From the NCBI GenBank assembly GCA_965657135.1, contig CBFHNF010000003.1:97574-161573 (forward strand): 64,000 nucleotides of DNA, in the 5' to 3' direction. The notes beneath the pieces are model-generated. The model worked only from the letters and a program-made list of their open reading frames with translations, was not told the DNA's origin and ran no database searches. Source of the DNA: HIMB11 sp965657135 (GTDB lineage: Bacteria > Pseudomonadota > Alphaproteobacteria > Rhodobacterales > Rhodobacteraceae). A program made the translations under genes and the position numbers. Shown here piece by piece: positions 42,428 through 51,815 of the stretch; the first letter of the stretch is position 1; the number at the start of each line of letters is the position of its first letter.

Positions 42428-43276
42428 ATGAAACTTGTACGTTATGGCGCCGTTGGCCAAGAGAAACCTGGTATGATCGACAGCAACGGAACACTACGCG
42501 ATCTATCTGCACATGTCGCTGACATCACCGGTGCGACCATCGGGGATGAGAGCATCGCAAAATTGCGCGCATTGGATCCGAACAGCCTGCCGGCTGTGGA
42601 TGGGAGCCCGCGCATTGGTGCCTGTGTTGGCGATATTGGTAAATTCATGTGCATTGGCCTGAATTACGCAGATCACGCAGCGGAAACAGGCGCCGATATT
42701 CCAGAACATCCAATTCTGTTTATGAAGGCTAACTCTGCCATCACAGGGCCAAACGATGACGTCGTGATGCCACGTGGATCAACCAAAACAGATTGGGAAG
42801 TGGAACTGGGCGTTGTCATCGGTAAGGCCGCAAAATATGTCAGCGAAGAAGACGCACTGGAATATGTGGCGGGCTATTGCCTTTGCAACGATGTCAGCGA
42901 ACGCCATTTCCAAACCTCTCTGACAGGTCAGTGGACCAAAGGAAAATCATGCGACACATTTGGCCCGACGGGTCCATGGTTGGTGACACGTGACGAAGTC
43001 GAAGACCCACAAAACTTGGACATGTGGTTGGACGTCAACGGCGCGCGCATGCAAACAGGAAACACCAAAACGATGATTTTCACAGTGGCACAGGTGATTT
43101 CGCATCTATCGCACCTGTTCACGTTGCACCCTGGTGATGTCATTTCAACAGGCACCCCACCTGGCGTTGGCATGGGGATCAAGCCTGAGCCTGTCTATCT
43201 AAAAGACGGGGATGTAATGGAATTATCGATCCAGGGTTTGGGACTGCAACGCCAAAATGTGCGCGCAGATGACTAA
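42428..43276 (+). CDS. FAH-family hydrolase (2,4-diketo-3-deoxy acid hydrolase candidate)
   Basis: 282 aa. The FAH fold is plain: CIGLNYADHAAE, LFMKANSAITGPND, TDWEVELGVVIGK with metal-binding glutamates, CNDVSERHFQ, KGKSCDTFGPTGPW and STGTPPGVGMGI. In fuconate- and rhamnonate-type pathways such enzymes split 2,4-diketo-3-deoxy acids into pyruvate and a hydroxy acid. Its place after the SDR and the dehydratase supports that role. Confidence 0.88.
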   Translation: MKLVRYGAVGQEKPGMIDSNGTLRDLSAHVADITGATIGDESIAKLRALDPNSLPAVDGSPRIGACVGDIGKFMCIGLNYADHAAETGADIPEHPILFMKANSAITGPNDDVVMPRGSTKTDWEVELGVVIGKAAKYVSEEDALEYVAGYCLCNDVSERHFQTSLTGQWTKGKSCDTFGPTGPWLVTRDEVEDPQNLDMWLDVNGARMQTGNTKTMIFTVAQVISHLSHLFTLHPGDVISTGTPPGVGMGIKPEPVYLKDGDVMELSIQGLGLQRQNVRADD

Positions 43277-44234
43277 ACCAATTCTGTTGCAAATCGGGAA
43301 TGTTACAGAACGCATGCGTGTGCGCTTTGAGGCGCATTTTGATGTGCGCATATGGTTTGACCTAACAGACCAAGACGCATTTGTTACTGCCTATGGTGCG
43401 GATGTTCTTGCGATTGCAACGGATGGACATTGGGGCGTGCCAGATCAATTATTGGCACGCCTGCCAAATCTAAGAGTCGTCTCATCCTACGGCGTTGGAT
43501 ATGATGCCATTGATGCAGATGATGCGGCGGCCCGCGGTATTTTGGTCTCACATACGCCAAATGTTTTGAACGACGAGGTCGCAGACACCGCAATCATGTT
43601 GTGGCTGGCAACATCGAGACGATTGATTAACGCGGATAAATGGGCGCGATCAGGGCAATGGGAACGCGATGGTGCCTTTGCGCTGACACGGTCTGTCCAA
43701 AAACGACAGGTCGGTATTCTTGGGATGGGTCGCATTGGTGAAACGATTGCCAAACGTGCATTGGCATTTAATGCAAATATACATTACCACGCGCGATCAA
43801 AAAAGGATAATCCCTACAGGTATCACAGCAATATTAGTGATTTAGCGACAGCTGTTGATGTGATATTTGTGATCACGCCAGGGGGCGCATCAACACATCA
43901 TTTGGTGAATGAAGAGGTCATGAATGCACTGGGCCCTAATGGTATGTTGATCAATGTTGCACGCGGATCTGTGGTGGATGAAACAGCGTTGGTCGCCGCC
44001 TTACAGGATGGTCGGTTGGGTGCAGCGGGTTTGGATGTATTCGAACACGAGCCTGCGATTCCAGATGCCCTAAAATCAATGGACAATGTAGTCCTAACCC
44101 CACATATCGGCAGCGCATCGAGTGAAACACGCCAAGCCATGGGGGATCTGACCTGTGATAATTTGGAACAGTATATTCAGAATGGAACGGTCATCACACC
44201 TGTTCCAGAATGCAAAAACTTAAACGATGGCTGA
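43269..44234 (+). CDS. D-isomer 2-hydroxyacid dehydrogenase
   Basis: About 321 aa. The start at 43269 overlaps the end of the FAH gene. NAD motif GILGMGRIGETIAKRA, catalytic Arg in NVARGSVVDE, Glu in LDVFEHEP and His in LTPHIGSASSET. It could reduce glyoxylate or hydroxypyruvate, or handle a hydroxy acid released by the hydrolase. It is diverged from the second enzyme of this type at 47076. Confidence 0.88.
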   Translation: MTKPILLQIGNVTERMRVRFEAHFDVRIWFDLTDQDAFVTAYGADVLAIATDGHWGVPDQLLARLPNLRVVSSYGVGYDAIDADDAAARGILVSHTPNVLNDEVADTAIMLWLATSRRLINADKWARSGQWERDGAFALTRSVQKRQVGILGMGRIGETIAKRALAFNANIHYHARSKKDNPYRYHSNISDLATAVDVIFVITPGGASTHHLVNEEVMNALGPNGMLINVARGSVVDETALVAALQDGRLGAAGLDVFEHEPAIPDALKSMDNVVLTPHIGSASSETRQAMGDLTCDNLEQYIQNGTVITPVPECKNLNDG

Positions 44235-45330
44235 TATGACTAAAATCCAAACGATTGATGTCCAATATTTTGACCCTCCTCTAGATGAAGTACTGGAAGA
44301 CGCCAAGCATGGCGCGCACACGCATTTCGAGTTGGTGACCGTCACGATTACAGATAGCGATGGAATTTCAGGCACAGGATACACCTATACTGGCGGTAAA
44401 GGCGGTAGATCGATTGAAACGATGATCAACCACGATCTTGTACCGTTTTTAATGGGTCAAGACACGCAGGATATTGATGCCCTCTATGACGGCATGCAAT
44501 GGCATGTACATTACGTTGCACGTGGTGGGATTGCGTCATTTGCAATTTCTGCGGTGGACATCGCCTTGTGGGATTTGCGCGGCAAGCGCACGAAAACATC
44601 GCTGGTACAAATGGCAGGGGGAACGCATGATCGATGTCGCGCCTATCGGGGGGGCATTGATCTGGGATATGATCTGCCGCGCCTTTTGCAAAGCATGGAT
44701 GAATACATGGAGGCCGGTTTTGATGCCGTCAAAATCAAAATAGGTCGACCAGAACTAACACAGGACATAGAACGTATTCGCGCGGTTCGCACACACATTG
44801 GGGATCAACGTACATTCATGGTTGATGCCAATTACGCCTTTAGTGTTGAACAGGCGATCACCGCCTCAAAAATGTTCGAAGATCAAAATATTTACTGGTT
44901 TGAGGAACCTACCATTCCCGATGATTATCAGGGCTATGCCCGCATCGCCGCAGCAACATCTGTTCCACTGGCAATGGGGGAAAACCTGCATACTGAGCAT
45001 GAATTTGGCTACGCCTTTGAACAAAGCAATCTAGGGTTTATTCAACCAGATGCATCAAATTGCGGTGGTATAACAGGATGGCTGCGCGTGGCGGACATGT
45101 CGGAACACTACGGAATTCCCGTGTGCAGCCATGGCATGCAAGAATTACACGTCAGCCTTGTTTCGGCCCGCCCGAATGCAGGTTGGTTAGAGGTACATTC
45201 ATTCCCAATTGATCAGTACACGCATCGCCCTCTGGTGATGGAAAATGCACAGGCCCTTGCACCAGATGTTGAAGGGATCGGTGTAAGCTTTGATTGGGAT
45301 AAGTTGCGCACGGCAAGCAGCAGAGATTAA
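44227..45330 (+). CDS. Mandelate racemase/muconate-lactonizing (enolase superfamily) enzyme
   Basis: 367 aa. The base Lys-x-Lys in FDAVKIKIG, metal ligands in MVDANYAF, YWFEEPTIP and AMGENLHTE, and the His of CSHGMQELH define the mandelate racemase subgroup. Members dehydrate or epimerise sugar acids, or isomerise lactones. It overlaps the dehydrogenase by 8 bp and closes the plus-strand group. It may feed the same pathway from a second sugar acid. Confidence 0.87.
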   Translation: MADMTKIQTIDVQYFDPPLDEVLEDAKHGAHTHFELVTVTITDSDGISGTGYTYTGGKGGRSIETMINHDLVPFLMGQDTQDIDALYDGMQWHVHYVARGGIASFAISAVDIALWDLRGKRTKTSLVQMAGGTHDRCRAYRGGIDLGYDLPRLLQSMDEYMEAGFDAVKIKIGRPELTQDIERIRAVRTHIGDQRTFMVDANYAFSVEQAITASKMFEDQNIYWFEEPTIPDDYQGYARIAAATSVPLAMGENLHTEHEFGYAFEQSNLGFIQPDASNCGGITGWLRVADMSEHYGIPVCSHGMQELHVSLVSARPNAGWLEVHSFPIDQYTHRPLVMENAQALAPDVEGIGVSFDWDKLRTASSRD

Positions 45331-46295
45331 CGCACGTACTCTAATGCGCGTTTTACAACGCTTGGATCGCCCAAATGGGCCTCTTCAGACAACAGCCTGC
45401 GCCAACCCCGCGCGCCAGGCTGCCCCATAAACAACCCCAGCATATGGCGCGTCACTTGATGTAAACGGCCGCCATTGGTGATGTGTCTATCAATATAGGG
45501 CAACATCTGTTCCACTACCAAATGCGGATCTGATGTGTGATTTGTTCCATAAATCCGTTTGTCTGCGGCGCACAAAATATCGCTGGGTGAATGATACGCA
45601 GAACGCCCAATCATGACACCATCCAAACCCCGTTCCAAATGATGCACGGCCTGATCCAGGCTGGTTATTCCCCCGTTAATCGAAATATGCAGATGGGGAT
45701 TATCCGATTTAATCTGATGAACCAAATCATAATCTAAAGGGGGGATTTCGCGGTTTTCTTTTGGGCTTAGCCCTTGCAACCATGCCTTGCGGGCATGAAT
45801 AATAAACCGTTTCACCCCCGCATCGGACACGCGTTTTATGAAATCGGGCAGCACCTGATGCGCATCTTGGTCATCAACACCAATGCGGCATTTCACGGTC
45901 ACTTCTACCTGAACCGCGTCCTGTATGGCCGCGCAGCAATCCGCCACCAAATCAGGGGTGCGCATTAATACCGCACCAAAGGTGCCCGATTGCACCCGAT
46001 CAGAGGGGCAACCGCAATTCAGGTTAATTTCATCATACCCCGCATCTTCGCCCATCTTGGCCGCAGCGGCCAATTCGGTCGGATCCGATCCGCCCAATTG
46101 AAGTGCCACGGGATGTTCCTCGGGGTTATAATCCAACAAATGTAACGCCCCACCGCGCACCAATGCTGGCGACGTTACCATTTCCGTATAAAGCAAAGTT
46201 TCCCGCGACATCAATCGATGCAAATACCGACAATGCCGATCGGTCCAATCCATCATCGGTGCCACGGATAGACGCGCGGCTTTATCTAGGGTCAT
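45327..46295 (-). CDS. dusA: tRNA-dihydrouridine synthase A
   Basis: About 322 aa from the ATG at 46295. LSVAPMMDWTDRHCR, YTEMVTSPAL, LQLGGSDP, NLNCGCPSDRVQSG with the catalytic Cys, HARKAWLQGLSPKENREIPPL and INGGI, GVMIGRSAYH for FMN. It makes dihydrouridine in the D loop of tRNAs. Convergent with the enolase-superfamily gene by 4 bp. A TTG at 46313 is an upstream alternative start. Confidence 0.95.
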   Translation of the reverse strand: MTLDKAARLSVAPMMDWTDRHCRYLHRLMSRETLLYTEMVTSPALVRGGALHLLDYNPEEHPVALQLGGSDPTELAAAAKMGEDAGYDEINLNCGCPSDRVQSGTFGAVLMRTPDLVADCCAAIQDAVQVEVTVKCRIGVDDQDAHQVLPDFIKRVSDAGVKRFIIHARKAWLQGLSPKENREIPPLDYDLVHQIKSDNPHLHISINGGITSLDQAVHHLERGLDGVMIGRSAYHSPSDILCAADKRIYGTNHTSDPHLVVEQMLPYIDRHITNGGRLHQVTRHMLGLFMGQPGARGWRRLLSEEAHLGDPSVVKRALEYVR

Positions 46296-46394
46296 GTCAG
46301 GGGCTTTTTGCAACTTAATCCTCTAGCAATCTATTAGTTAGAAAATCACACATTAATTCGGATGATGTATGTCATTCGAAAAGGTGACCCGGTT

Positions 46395-47003
46395 TCACTC
46401 TAACGGGGCACGGGCCACAAAATCAATCAGGGCGGATTGCCCAGAATGGCCACGGCCTTCGTCGAGTTCCGCATGATAGGCGCGGTTTACAACGATCTGC
46501 ATCTGGGAAAACGCTTGTACCAACATTTCGGTTGTGTACATGTGATCTGGTTTGCCCGGCCCCCCTGTACCCAAGGCGACTTGCTCTGGGGTATACCCGT
46601 GGATCAATAATGTTCCACCCGGTTTTGTTGCACGCGCCAGCGATGCAAAAACACGTGCCATCTGTGCAGGCGGAACAAATTGGATAAAGATTGCAACCAC
46701 ATTTTCGTATTGCTGTTCGCTGTGTTCCAGATCAAAGATATCTGCCAGTTCAAAGGTGACTGTGGCACCCTCTTTTTGCGCCAAGGCTTTGGCTTTGGTC
46801 TGGGCCACTTCGGAATAATCTGTGGCCAAAACGTCATATCCCAGTTTCGCCAAGAATACGGAATTGCGCCCCTCTCCATCCGCCACGACAAGCGTTTTTC
46901 CGCCCTCGACCAAATGTGGTTCTAAGGTGATCAATCCTTGGGCGGGTTTGGTGCCAAATAAGTACTCTTGGCCCGCATAGCGTTCATCCCAAAAATTTCC
47001 CAT
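46395..47003 (-). CDS. Class I SAM-dependent methyltransferase (TehB-like)
   Basis: 202 aa. Starts FWDERYAGQEYLFGTKP, SAM motif I VVADGEGRNSVFLAKLG, VLATDYSEVA, and motif IV/post region VVAIFIQFVPP. It resembles small-molecule methyltransferases of the TehB/thiopurine type; substrate unknown. Its ribosome site AAGAGG and start codon lie within a perfect 13-bp inverted repeat (47002-47036), which may control it. Confidence 0.85.
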   Translation of the reverse strand: MGNFWDERYAGQEYLFGTKPAQGLITLEPHLVEGGKTLVVADGEGRNSVFLAKLGYDVLATDYSEVAQTKAKALAQKEGATVTFELADIFDLEHSEQQYENVVAIFIQFVPPAQMARVFASLARATKPGGTLLIHGYTPEQVALGTGGPGKPDHMYTTEMLVQAFSQMQIVVNRAYHAELDEGRGHSGQSALIDFVARAPLE

Positions 47004-47036
47004 ATGTCACCTCTTTGATTACCAGAGGTGACATAT
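47002..47036 (-). promoter_or_regulatory. 13-bp perfect inverted repeat over the methyltransferase start and ribosome site
   Basis: On the minus strand ATATGTCACCTCT, a 9-nt loop and AGAGGTGACATAT form a perfect 13-bp stem. The second arm contains the AAGAGG-type ribosome site and the first two bases of the start codon. Folded in the mRNA it would hide the start; as DNA it could be an operator. Confidence 0.65.
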
Positions 47037-47075
47037 CAGTTTTGCCGCAAATCACAATGCGACGTTTTTCAAGGA

Positions 47076-48047
47076 TCAGCAAACCGGATCGCGCGGCGCA
47101 GTGCCCGCCATAATAGCGTTCAGGTTTTCAACAACCCGCATCCCCATTTCGACGCGTGTTTCTGCCGTTGCACTGCCCAAATGGGGCAACATCACCATAT
47201 TTGGCGCTTCTCGTGTTTCAGGTTTGATATTAGGTTCACCGTCAAACACATCCAAGCCAGCGCCACCAAGTGTGCCAGTCTGCAGTGCTTGGGCCAATGC
47301 GACCTCATCCACGACCTCGCCGCGTGCGGTATTTACCAATATTAACCCGGGCTTTGCCTGCGCCAGAATGTCAGCATTGATCAAGTGGCGATTTGCATCC
47401 CCACCCGGGCAATGCAGGGACACAACATCACATATCTGGAATAAGGCCTTCAAATCATCCAACTGTGTTGCGCCGAATTGATCCAATTTGTCCTGAGCAA
47501 CTTGTGATCGATTTTGGACAAATATTTCGCAGTTGAACCCAAAATGAGCACGACGCGCGAATTCTTGGCCGATGCGCCCAAATCCAACAATCCCCACCTT
47601 TTTATTGCTGGCCTTCGTTCCGATCATATGTGTCGGGCGCCATCCGCTCCATTGTCCCGCGCGCACTTCTCGTTCGCCTTCGCCTGCACGACGCGCCACC
47701 ATCAACATTAGCGTCATCGCGATGTCAGCCGTGCATTCGCTTAGAACATCAGGTGTGTTTGTAACCGTGATGCCCGCAGCCTGTGCCGCAGAAATATCAA
47801 TATGTGAAAACCCAACCCCATAATTACAGATCGCTTGCGTGCGAATGTGATCCGTTTGAAAAACAGCGGCCCCCATATTATCGGTGACCGTCGGCAAAAT
47901 AGCGTCATATTCCCCCAAGGCAGCGCGCAACTCTTCAACGCTTAGCGCAACATCATCTGTGTTACGCGTCACGTCATAGTGTTTCATCAACTCTGCCTCG
48001 ACACTCTCTGGCCATTTACGGGTGATTAGGATCTTTGCTGTGCTCAT
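47076..48047 (-). CDS. D-isomer 2-hydroxyacid dehydrogenase (glyoxylate/hydroxypyruvate reductase-like)
   Basis: 323 aa. Rossmann VGIVGFGRIGQEFARRA, catalytic Arg in LVNTARGEVVDE, Glu in LDVFDGEP and His in MLPHLGSATAET. It looks closest to glyoxylate reductase/glycerate dehydrogenases. It overlaps the class V aminotransferase by 4 bp, and a transaminase plus hydroxypyruvate or glyoxylate reductase is a common serine/glyoxylate pair. Confidence 0.9.
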   Translation of the reverse strand: MSTAKILITRKWPESVEAELMKHYDVTRNTDDVALSVEELRAALGEYDAILPTVTDNMGAAVFQTDHIRTQAICNYGVGFSHIDISAAQAAGITVTNTPDVLSECTADIAMTLMLMVARRAGEGEREVRAGQWSGWRPTHMIGTKASNKKVGIVGFGRIGQEFARRAHFGFNCEIFVQNRSQVAQDKLDQFGATQLDDLKALFQICDVVSLHCPGGDANRHLINADILAQAKPGLILVNTARGEVVDEVALAQALQTGTLGGAGLDVFDGEPNIKPETREAPNMVMLPHLGSATAETRVEMGMRVVENLNAIMAGTAPRDPVC

Positions 48048-49273
48048 TCTGCCGCCATACGTGTTTGAAAGGACGTCAAAATTGCTTGGACTGGGACAGG
48101 ATCAAAAGATCCGCCCAAATCAACCAAGGCCGCGCCAAAGCGATTCACAATATTTTCGATGTCCGCGTTTTCCAATAGGTTGAGGATACCAACACGCACC
48201 TGCGTCGGCTGAGACAAAGTCGGCCAAATACCAAAGTTTTGCGACCGACAATAGGTGACAAATTCCATTTCACGACCCGCCATGTCGGATGGCAGGTTCA
48301 AAACAACCAAAGACGTCATGTTTGATGTCACATCACAGCCCATCGCGCCAAAGGCGCGGCGCAAGACGTCTTCGCACTGTGCATAGCGCGCCGCACGATT
48401 GGCCAAGCCTTCTTCCAATGTCAGGCGCAACGCCTCGTGAAAGGCAGCGACAGCATAGGCAGAATGCGTTCTGTGATAGGCACCTTTTTCTACATCTTGG
48501 CCATCCATAATGCCCCAGTGACGCGCCTCCATAAGGGGATGATGCACAAAACAACGCGCACCTGATGTGTTCAAAACATCAATATAGTCTTGTCGAAAAC
48601 TGACTGGCGCATACGTGAGCGGTAAACAGCTGATGCCCTTTTGTGGACAGGACGCCCATGCCGCAACGCCCGGATAGTCATCAATGCGAAAATTGGCAAC
48701 GCCAAGCGAACTGACGGCATCGACCAATCCCAAAACCCCGTGACGTTGGCACGCATCTGAAAACGCCTGAACATCGTTGATACGACCAGACCCTGTTTCG
48801 TAATGCGCCATTAGCGCCCATTTGGGTTGATGTTCTGCGAGTGCCTGTTCAATCGTCTCTGCATCCACGGATGTCCCGTGGGCAACGTTTATGACCTGCA
48901 CAGACGCCGCATTTGGATCCGTGGGATTTGCTGATAATTCTTGCGCCGTTGCAGCCTTCATCCGCAAGGAAAGTGCATCAATCCCAGAAAACGTACCGTT
49001 CACAAACACCACCACGGTATCACCCGGTTGCACCGCAGCAATCATGCAATCAAGGCCGCTCCAACCTGTACCAGCAACGCCGAAAGTGTAGGTGTTAGTC
49101 GTACCCCATATTTCACGCAGCATATGTTTACATTCGATCATACCCTGCAAAACATCAGGATGCATATGATCGGCCAAGCCTGCGTTTGCAAATTGCTGTA
49201 AAACACGCGGATCGGTGTTCCCAGGCCCAGGACCTGCCGCAATCGTGTTGGTAATCTTCAATTGATCAAACAT
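48044..49273 (-). CDS. Class V aminotransferase (serine/alanine-glyoxylate type)
   Basis: 409 aa. Begins ITNTIAAGPGPGNTDPRVL, typical of the serine-pyruvate/glyoxylate branch. TFGVAGTGWSGLDC binds the phosphate, LGLVDAVSSLG holds the PLP Asp, and the lysine is in ASCPQKGISCLP. AYHRTHSAYAVAAFHEAL follows. It moves an amino group onto glyoxylate or a related keto acid. Between a hydroxyacid dehydrogenase and a ketopantoate-reductase-like enzyme, it probably works in a glyoxylate-linked acid pathway. Confidence 0.88.
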   Translation of the reverse strand: MFDQLKITNTIAAGPGPGNTDPRVLQQFANAGLADHMHPDVLQGMIECKHMLREIWGTTNTYTFGVAGTGWSGLDCMIAAVQPGDTVVVFVNGTFSGIDALSLRMKAATAQELSANPTDPNAASVQVINVAHGTSVDAETIEQALAEHQPKWALMAHYETGSGRINDVQAFSDACQRHGVLGLVDAVSSLGVANFRIDDYPGVAAWASCPQKGISCLPLTYAPVSFRQDYIDVLNTSGARCFVHHPLMEARHWGIMDGQDVEKGAYHRTHSAYAVAAFHEALRLTLEEGLANRAARYAQCEDVLRRAFGAMGCDVTSNMTSLVVLNLPSDMAGREMEFVTYCRSQNFGIWPTLSQPTQVRVGILNLLENADIENIVNRFGAALVDLGGSFDPVPVQAILTSFQTRMAAE

Positions 49274-49297
49274 CGCTCTCTCCTGATGTACGAAATA

Positions 49298-50275
49298 TTA
49301 AGAGTAGAGGCCGGCGGTGCGCGCACGCAGTCGAACAAGCCCCAAAACAGTATCGATTGTAGGTGTGGGTACGTTTGTGACACGCCCCAATTCTTGAACA
49401 GATGCAACCAGTGCATCGATTTCCATGGGCCGCCCTTGATCTAAATCCTGTAACATGGATGTCCGATGTGCGCCGACAGCTGCGCCCCCTGCGATGCGAC
49501 GATCCACATCAATCGGAAATTTCACACCAAGGCGTTCTGCGATTTCTTGCGCCTCAAGCATCATATTACGCGCAACAGCGCGGGTGCCCTCGTCCGTGCA
49601 CAAAACATCCAGCGTTGCATGTGTCAGCGCAGAGATTGGGTTAAACGAAAGATTGCCCCACAGCTTGACCCAAATTTCATCGCGCAACTTTGGGCGCACA
49701 GGCGCTTTTAAACCTGCGTCCGACAATATTTTTGATAAGGCCAATGCCCGTTCAGATTTTGAGCCATCGGGTTCGCCAAGGGAAAAACGATTACCTTCAA
49801 TATGCTTGATCACGCCTGGTTCGATCACTTCGGCTGCGGGATAGACGACACACCCCAAAACCCGATCTGGTCCAAAACCGTCCCACTGAACATTGCCTGG
49901 ATCGACACTTTCTAATCGGGTGCCTTCATGTTCACCCTCTAGTTCGTGAAAATACCACCATGGCACTCCGTTTACGCCCGACACAATCGTTGTATTTGGC
50001 CCAATCAAAGGAGCCATTTTGGATACCACTGGGGGGACCGAATGCGCCTTGAGTGTTACAATAACATAATCCTGAACACCCAATGTGGTTGGATCGTCTG
50101 AGGCCGTCACAGAAACCGTTGTTGTTTTCGCTTCCTCAATCAGGGTCAAACCTTTTTCTTGCATTGCAGACAAATGGGGGCCACGCGCAACAAGGCTAAC
50201 ATCCGCGCCCGCCTTGGCCAGTTTAACACCCATATAGCCACCAATGGCCCCTGCTCCAAAAATACAAACTTTCAT
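49298..50275 (-). CDS. 2-dehydropantoate 2-reductase family (ApbA/PanE) oxidoreductase
   Basis: 325 aa. NADPH motif IFGAGAIGGYMGVKLAKAG, VTLKAHSVPPV, NGVPWWYF, and the C-terminal LRDEIWVKLWGNLSFNPISALT with the catalytic Lys, then TSMLQDLDQGRPMEIDALV. The family includes true ketopantoate reductase and many relatives acting on other 2-keto acids. In this catabolic operon a different substrate is likely, so I give no symbol. Confidence 0.87.
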   Translation of the reverse strand: MKVCIFGAGAIGGYMGVKLAKAGADVSLVARGPHLSAMQEKGLTLIEEAKTTTVSVTASDDPTTLGVQDYVIVTLKAHSVPPVVSKMAPLIGPNTTIVSGVNGVPWWYFHELEGEHEGTRLESVDPGNVQWDGFGPDRVLGCVVYPAAEVIEPGVIKHIEGNRFSLGEPDGSKSERALALSKILSDAGLKAPVRPKLRDEIWVKLWGNLSFNPISALTHATLDVLCTDEGTRAVARNMMLEAQEIAERLGVKFPIDVDRRIAGGAAVGAHRTSMLQDLDQGRPMEIDALVASVQELGRVTNVPTPTIDTVLGLVRLRARTAGLYS

Positions 50276-50279
50276 GTAA

Positions 50280-51797
50280 TTATGCTCCAGCCACGAGGCC
50301 TAATTTCTCGGCCATGCCAATACGCTGCATTTTGCCTGTCGCACCTTTGGGGATTTCGTCCATAATTATAACACGGCGCGGCACCTTGAAATCGGCCATG
50401 CGTTCGGCTGCGAATTCACGAATGGATTGTTCTGTCGCCTCATGACCATCGCGCAACACTGCCGCTGCAGCGACCTCTTCTCCCAATTTCGGATGAGGCA
50501 GAGCGAATGTGACAACCTGTTGGATGCTGGGATGATCCATCAAGACACCATCAACTTCTAATGGTGAAATTTTTTCACCACCTCGGTTGATAATTTCCTT
50601 TAGGCGACCAGTCAGCTCTAAGAATCCATCTGCATCAAAGGCCCCTTGATCACCGGTTCGAAACCAACGTTTGCCCTCAAATTCAAAAAAATTCTTTTCG
50701 TTGGCCTCGGGGTTGCCTTCATATCCCGGGGTAACATTAGGCCCAGAAATAACGACCTCGCCCGTGCCGGTAATAATTTTGTTTTCGACTTCATGCGCAA
50801 TGGCAACCTCGGGTCCTGCAGCAACGCCAACGGAACCCGGTTTTTGACGTTCAAGCGGATTGCAGCACATTTGGTGCGCGGCCTCTGTCATACCGTATGC
50901 TTCGATCACGGGGGCGTTGAAGGTTTTGTTTAACTGCTCCATTACCTGTGCAGGCAAAGACGCCGAAGATGAACGCAAGAAGCGCAATGGAACATTTGCA
51001 ATGACATCAGAATTGCGCGCAGATCGGGACAAAATCGCCTGATGCATGGTTGGAACCGCTGTGTACCATGTTGGGCGCGCCTCAGACATCATCGCAAAGA
51101 AATTCATCGCATTAAAACCATGGGTACAATAGATCGACCCACCAGATGCAAATGTTGCAGAAACAGCAGCGACCAAGCCATGAATGTGAAACAACGGCAT
51201 AACATTCAAGCAGCGATCTTCAGCTGTCAGAGACAGTGATGTTGCGATGTTCTGGGCCGAGGCCGCCACATTGCTTTGCAGCAGTGGCACAATTTTCGGG
51301 CGCGATGTTGTGCCAGAGGTGTGCAAAATCAATGCAACATCATCTTCGCTTGGCGATGTATCCTGCGCCGCGTTTGCATCTGGACCTGCCAATGAAAACT
51401 CGCCTGCACGTGCAGTTGGGATCAAATTCAGAACAATCAACCCCAATTTCTCTGCCGCTTGGCGTGCGGGGCCATCGTAATCGTCCTTTAGCACAATGGC
51501 CTTGGCCCCAAGATCTTCTAGATAAAAGGCAAATTCATCCTCTCGATAACTAGGGTTCAGTGGCGCGGTTGTCGCTGACTGAGCAACAGTTACAAAGGCA
51601 GATGCCATGTCAGATCCATTCGCCAAAACAATTGCAACACGGTCCTGCGCCCCAATCCCAAAACTACGCAAGCTGGTGTGAACAGATGCCGCCATGGCAC
51701 GTAGACCCGCGTATGTTAACCATTCCCGTCCAGGCTCTCCAATTGCAATGGCATGATCTGGATGTTGATCAATCAAATCTTTTAGTGTTGTTTTCAT
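50280..51797 (-). CDS. Acyl-CoA synthetase, oxalyl-CoA-synthetase-like (AMP-binding)
   Basis: 505 aa. AMP motif LHTSGTTSRPK, EAYGMTEAAHQM, RTGDQGAFDADGFLELTGRLKEIINRGGEK, and the C-terminal catalytic Lys in PKGATGKMQR. The PLHHIH-equivalent MPLFHIHGLVAAV and overall order resemble oxalate-CoA ligases (AAE3/Pcs60 group). If that is right it activates oxalate or a similar short dicarboxylate taken up by the TTT system upstream. No oxalyl-CoA decarboxylase is in this operon. Confidence 0.82.
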   Translation of the reverse strand: MKTTLKDLIDQHPDHAIAIGEPGREWLTYAGLRAMAASVHTSLRSFGIGAQDRVAIVLANGSDMASAFVTVAQSATTAPLNPSYREDEFAFYLEDLGAKAIVLKDDYDGPARQAAEKLGLIVLNLIPTARAGEFSLAGPDANAAQDTSPSEDDVALILHTSGTTSRPKIVPLLQSNVAASAQNIATSLSLTAEDRCLNVMPLFHIHGLVAAVSATFASGGSIYCTHGFNAMNFFAMMSEARPTWYTAVPTMHQAILSRSARNSDVIANVPLRFLRSSSASLPAQVMEQLNKTFNAPVIEAYGMTEAAHQMCCNPLERQKPGSVGVAAGPEVAIAHEVENKIITGTGEVVISGPNVTPGYEGNPEANEKNFFEFEGKRWFRTGDQGAFDADGFLELTGRLKEIINRGGEKISPLEVDGVLMDHPSIQQVVTFALPHPKLGEEVAAAAVLRDGHEATEQSIREFAAERMADFKVPRRVIIMDEIPKGATGKMQRIGMAEKLGLVAGA

Positions 51798-51815
51798 TTT
51801 TCGGATCCATTCAAT

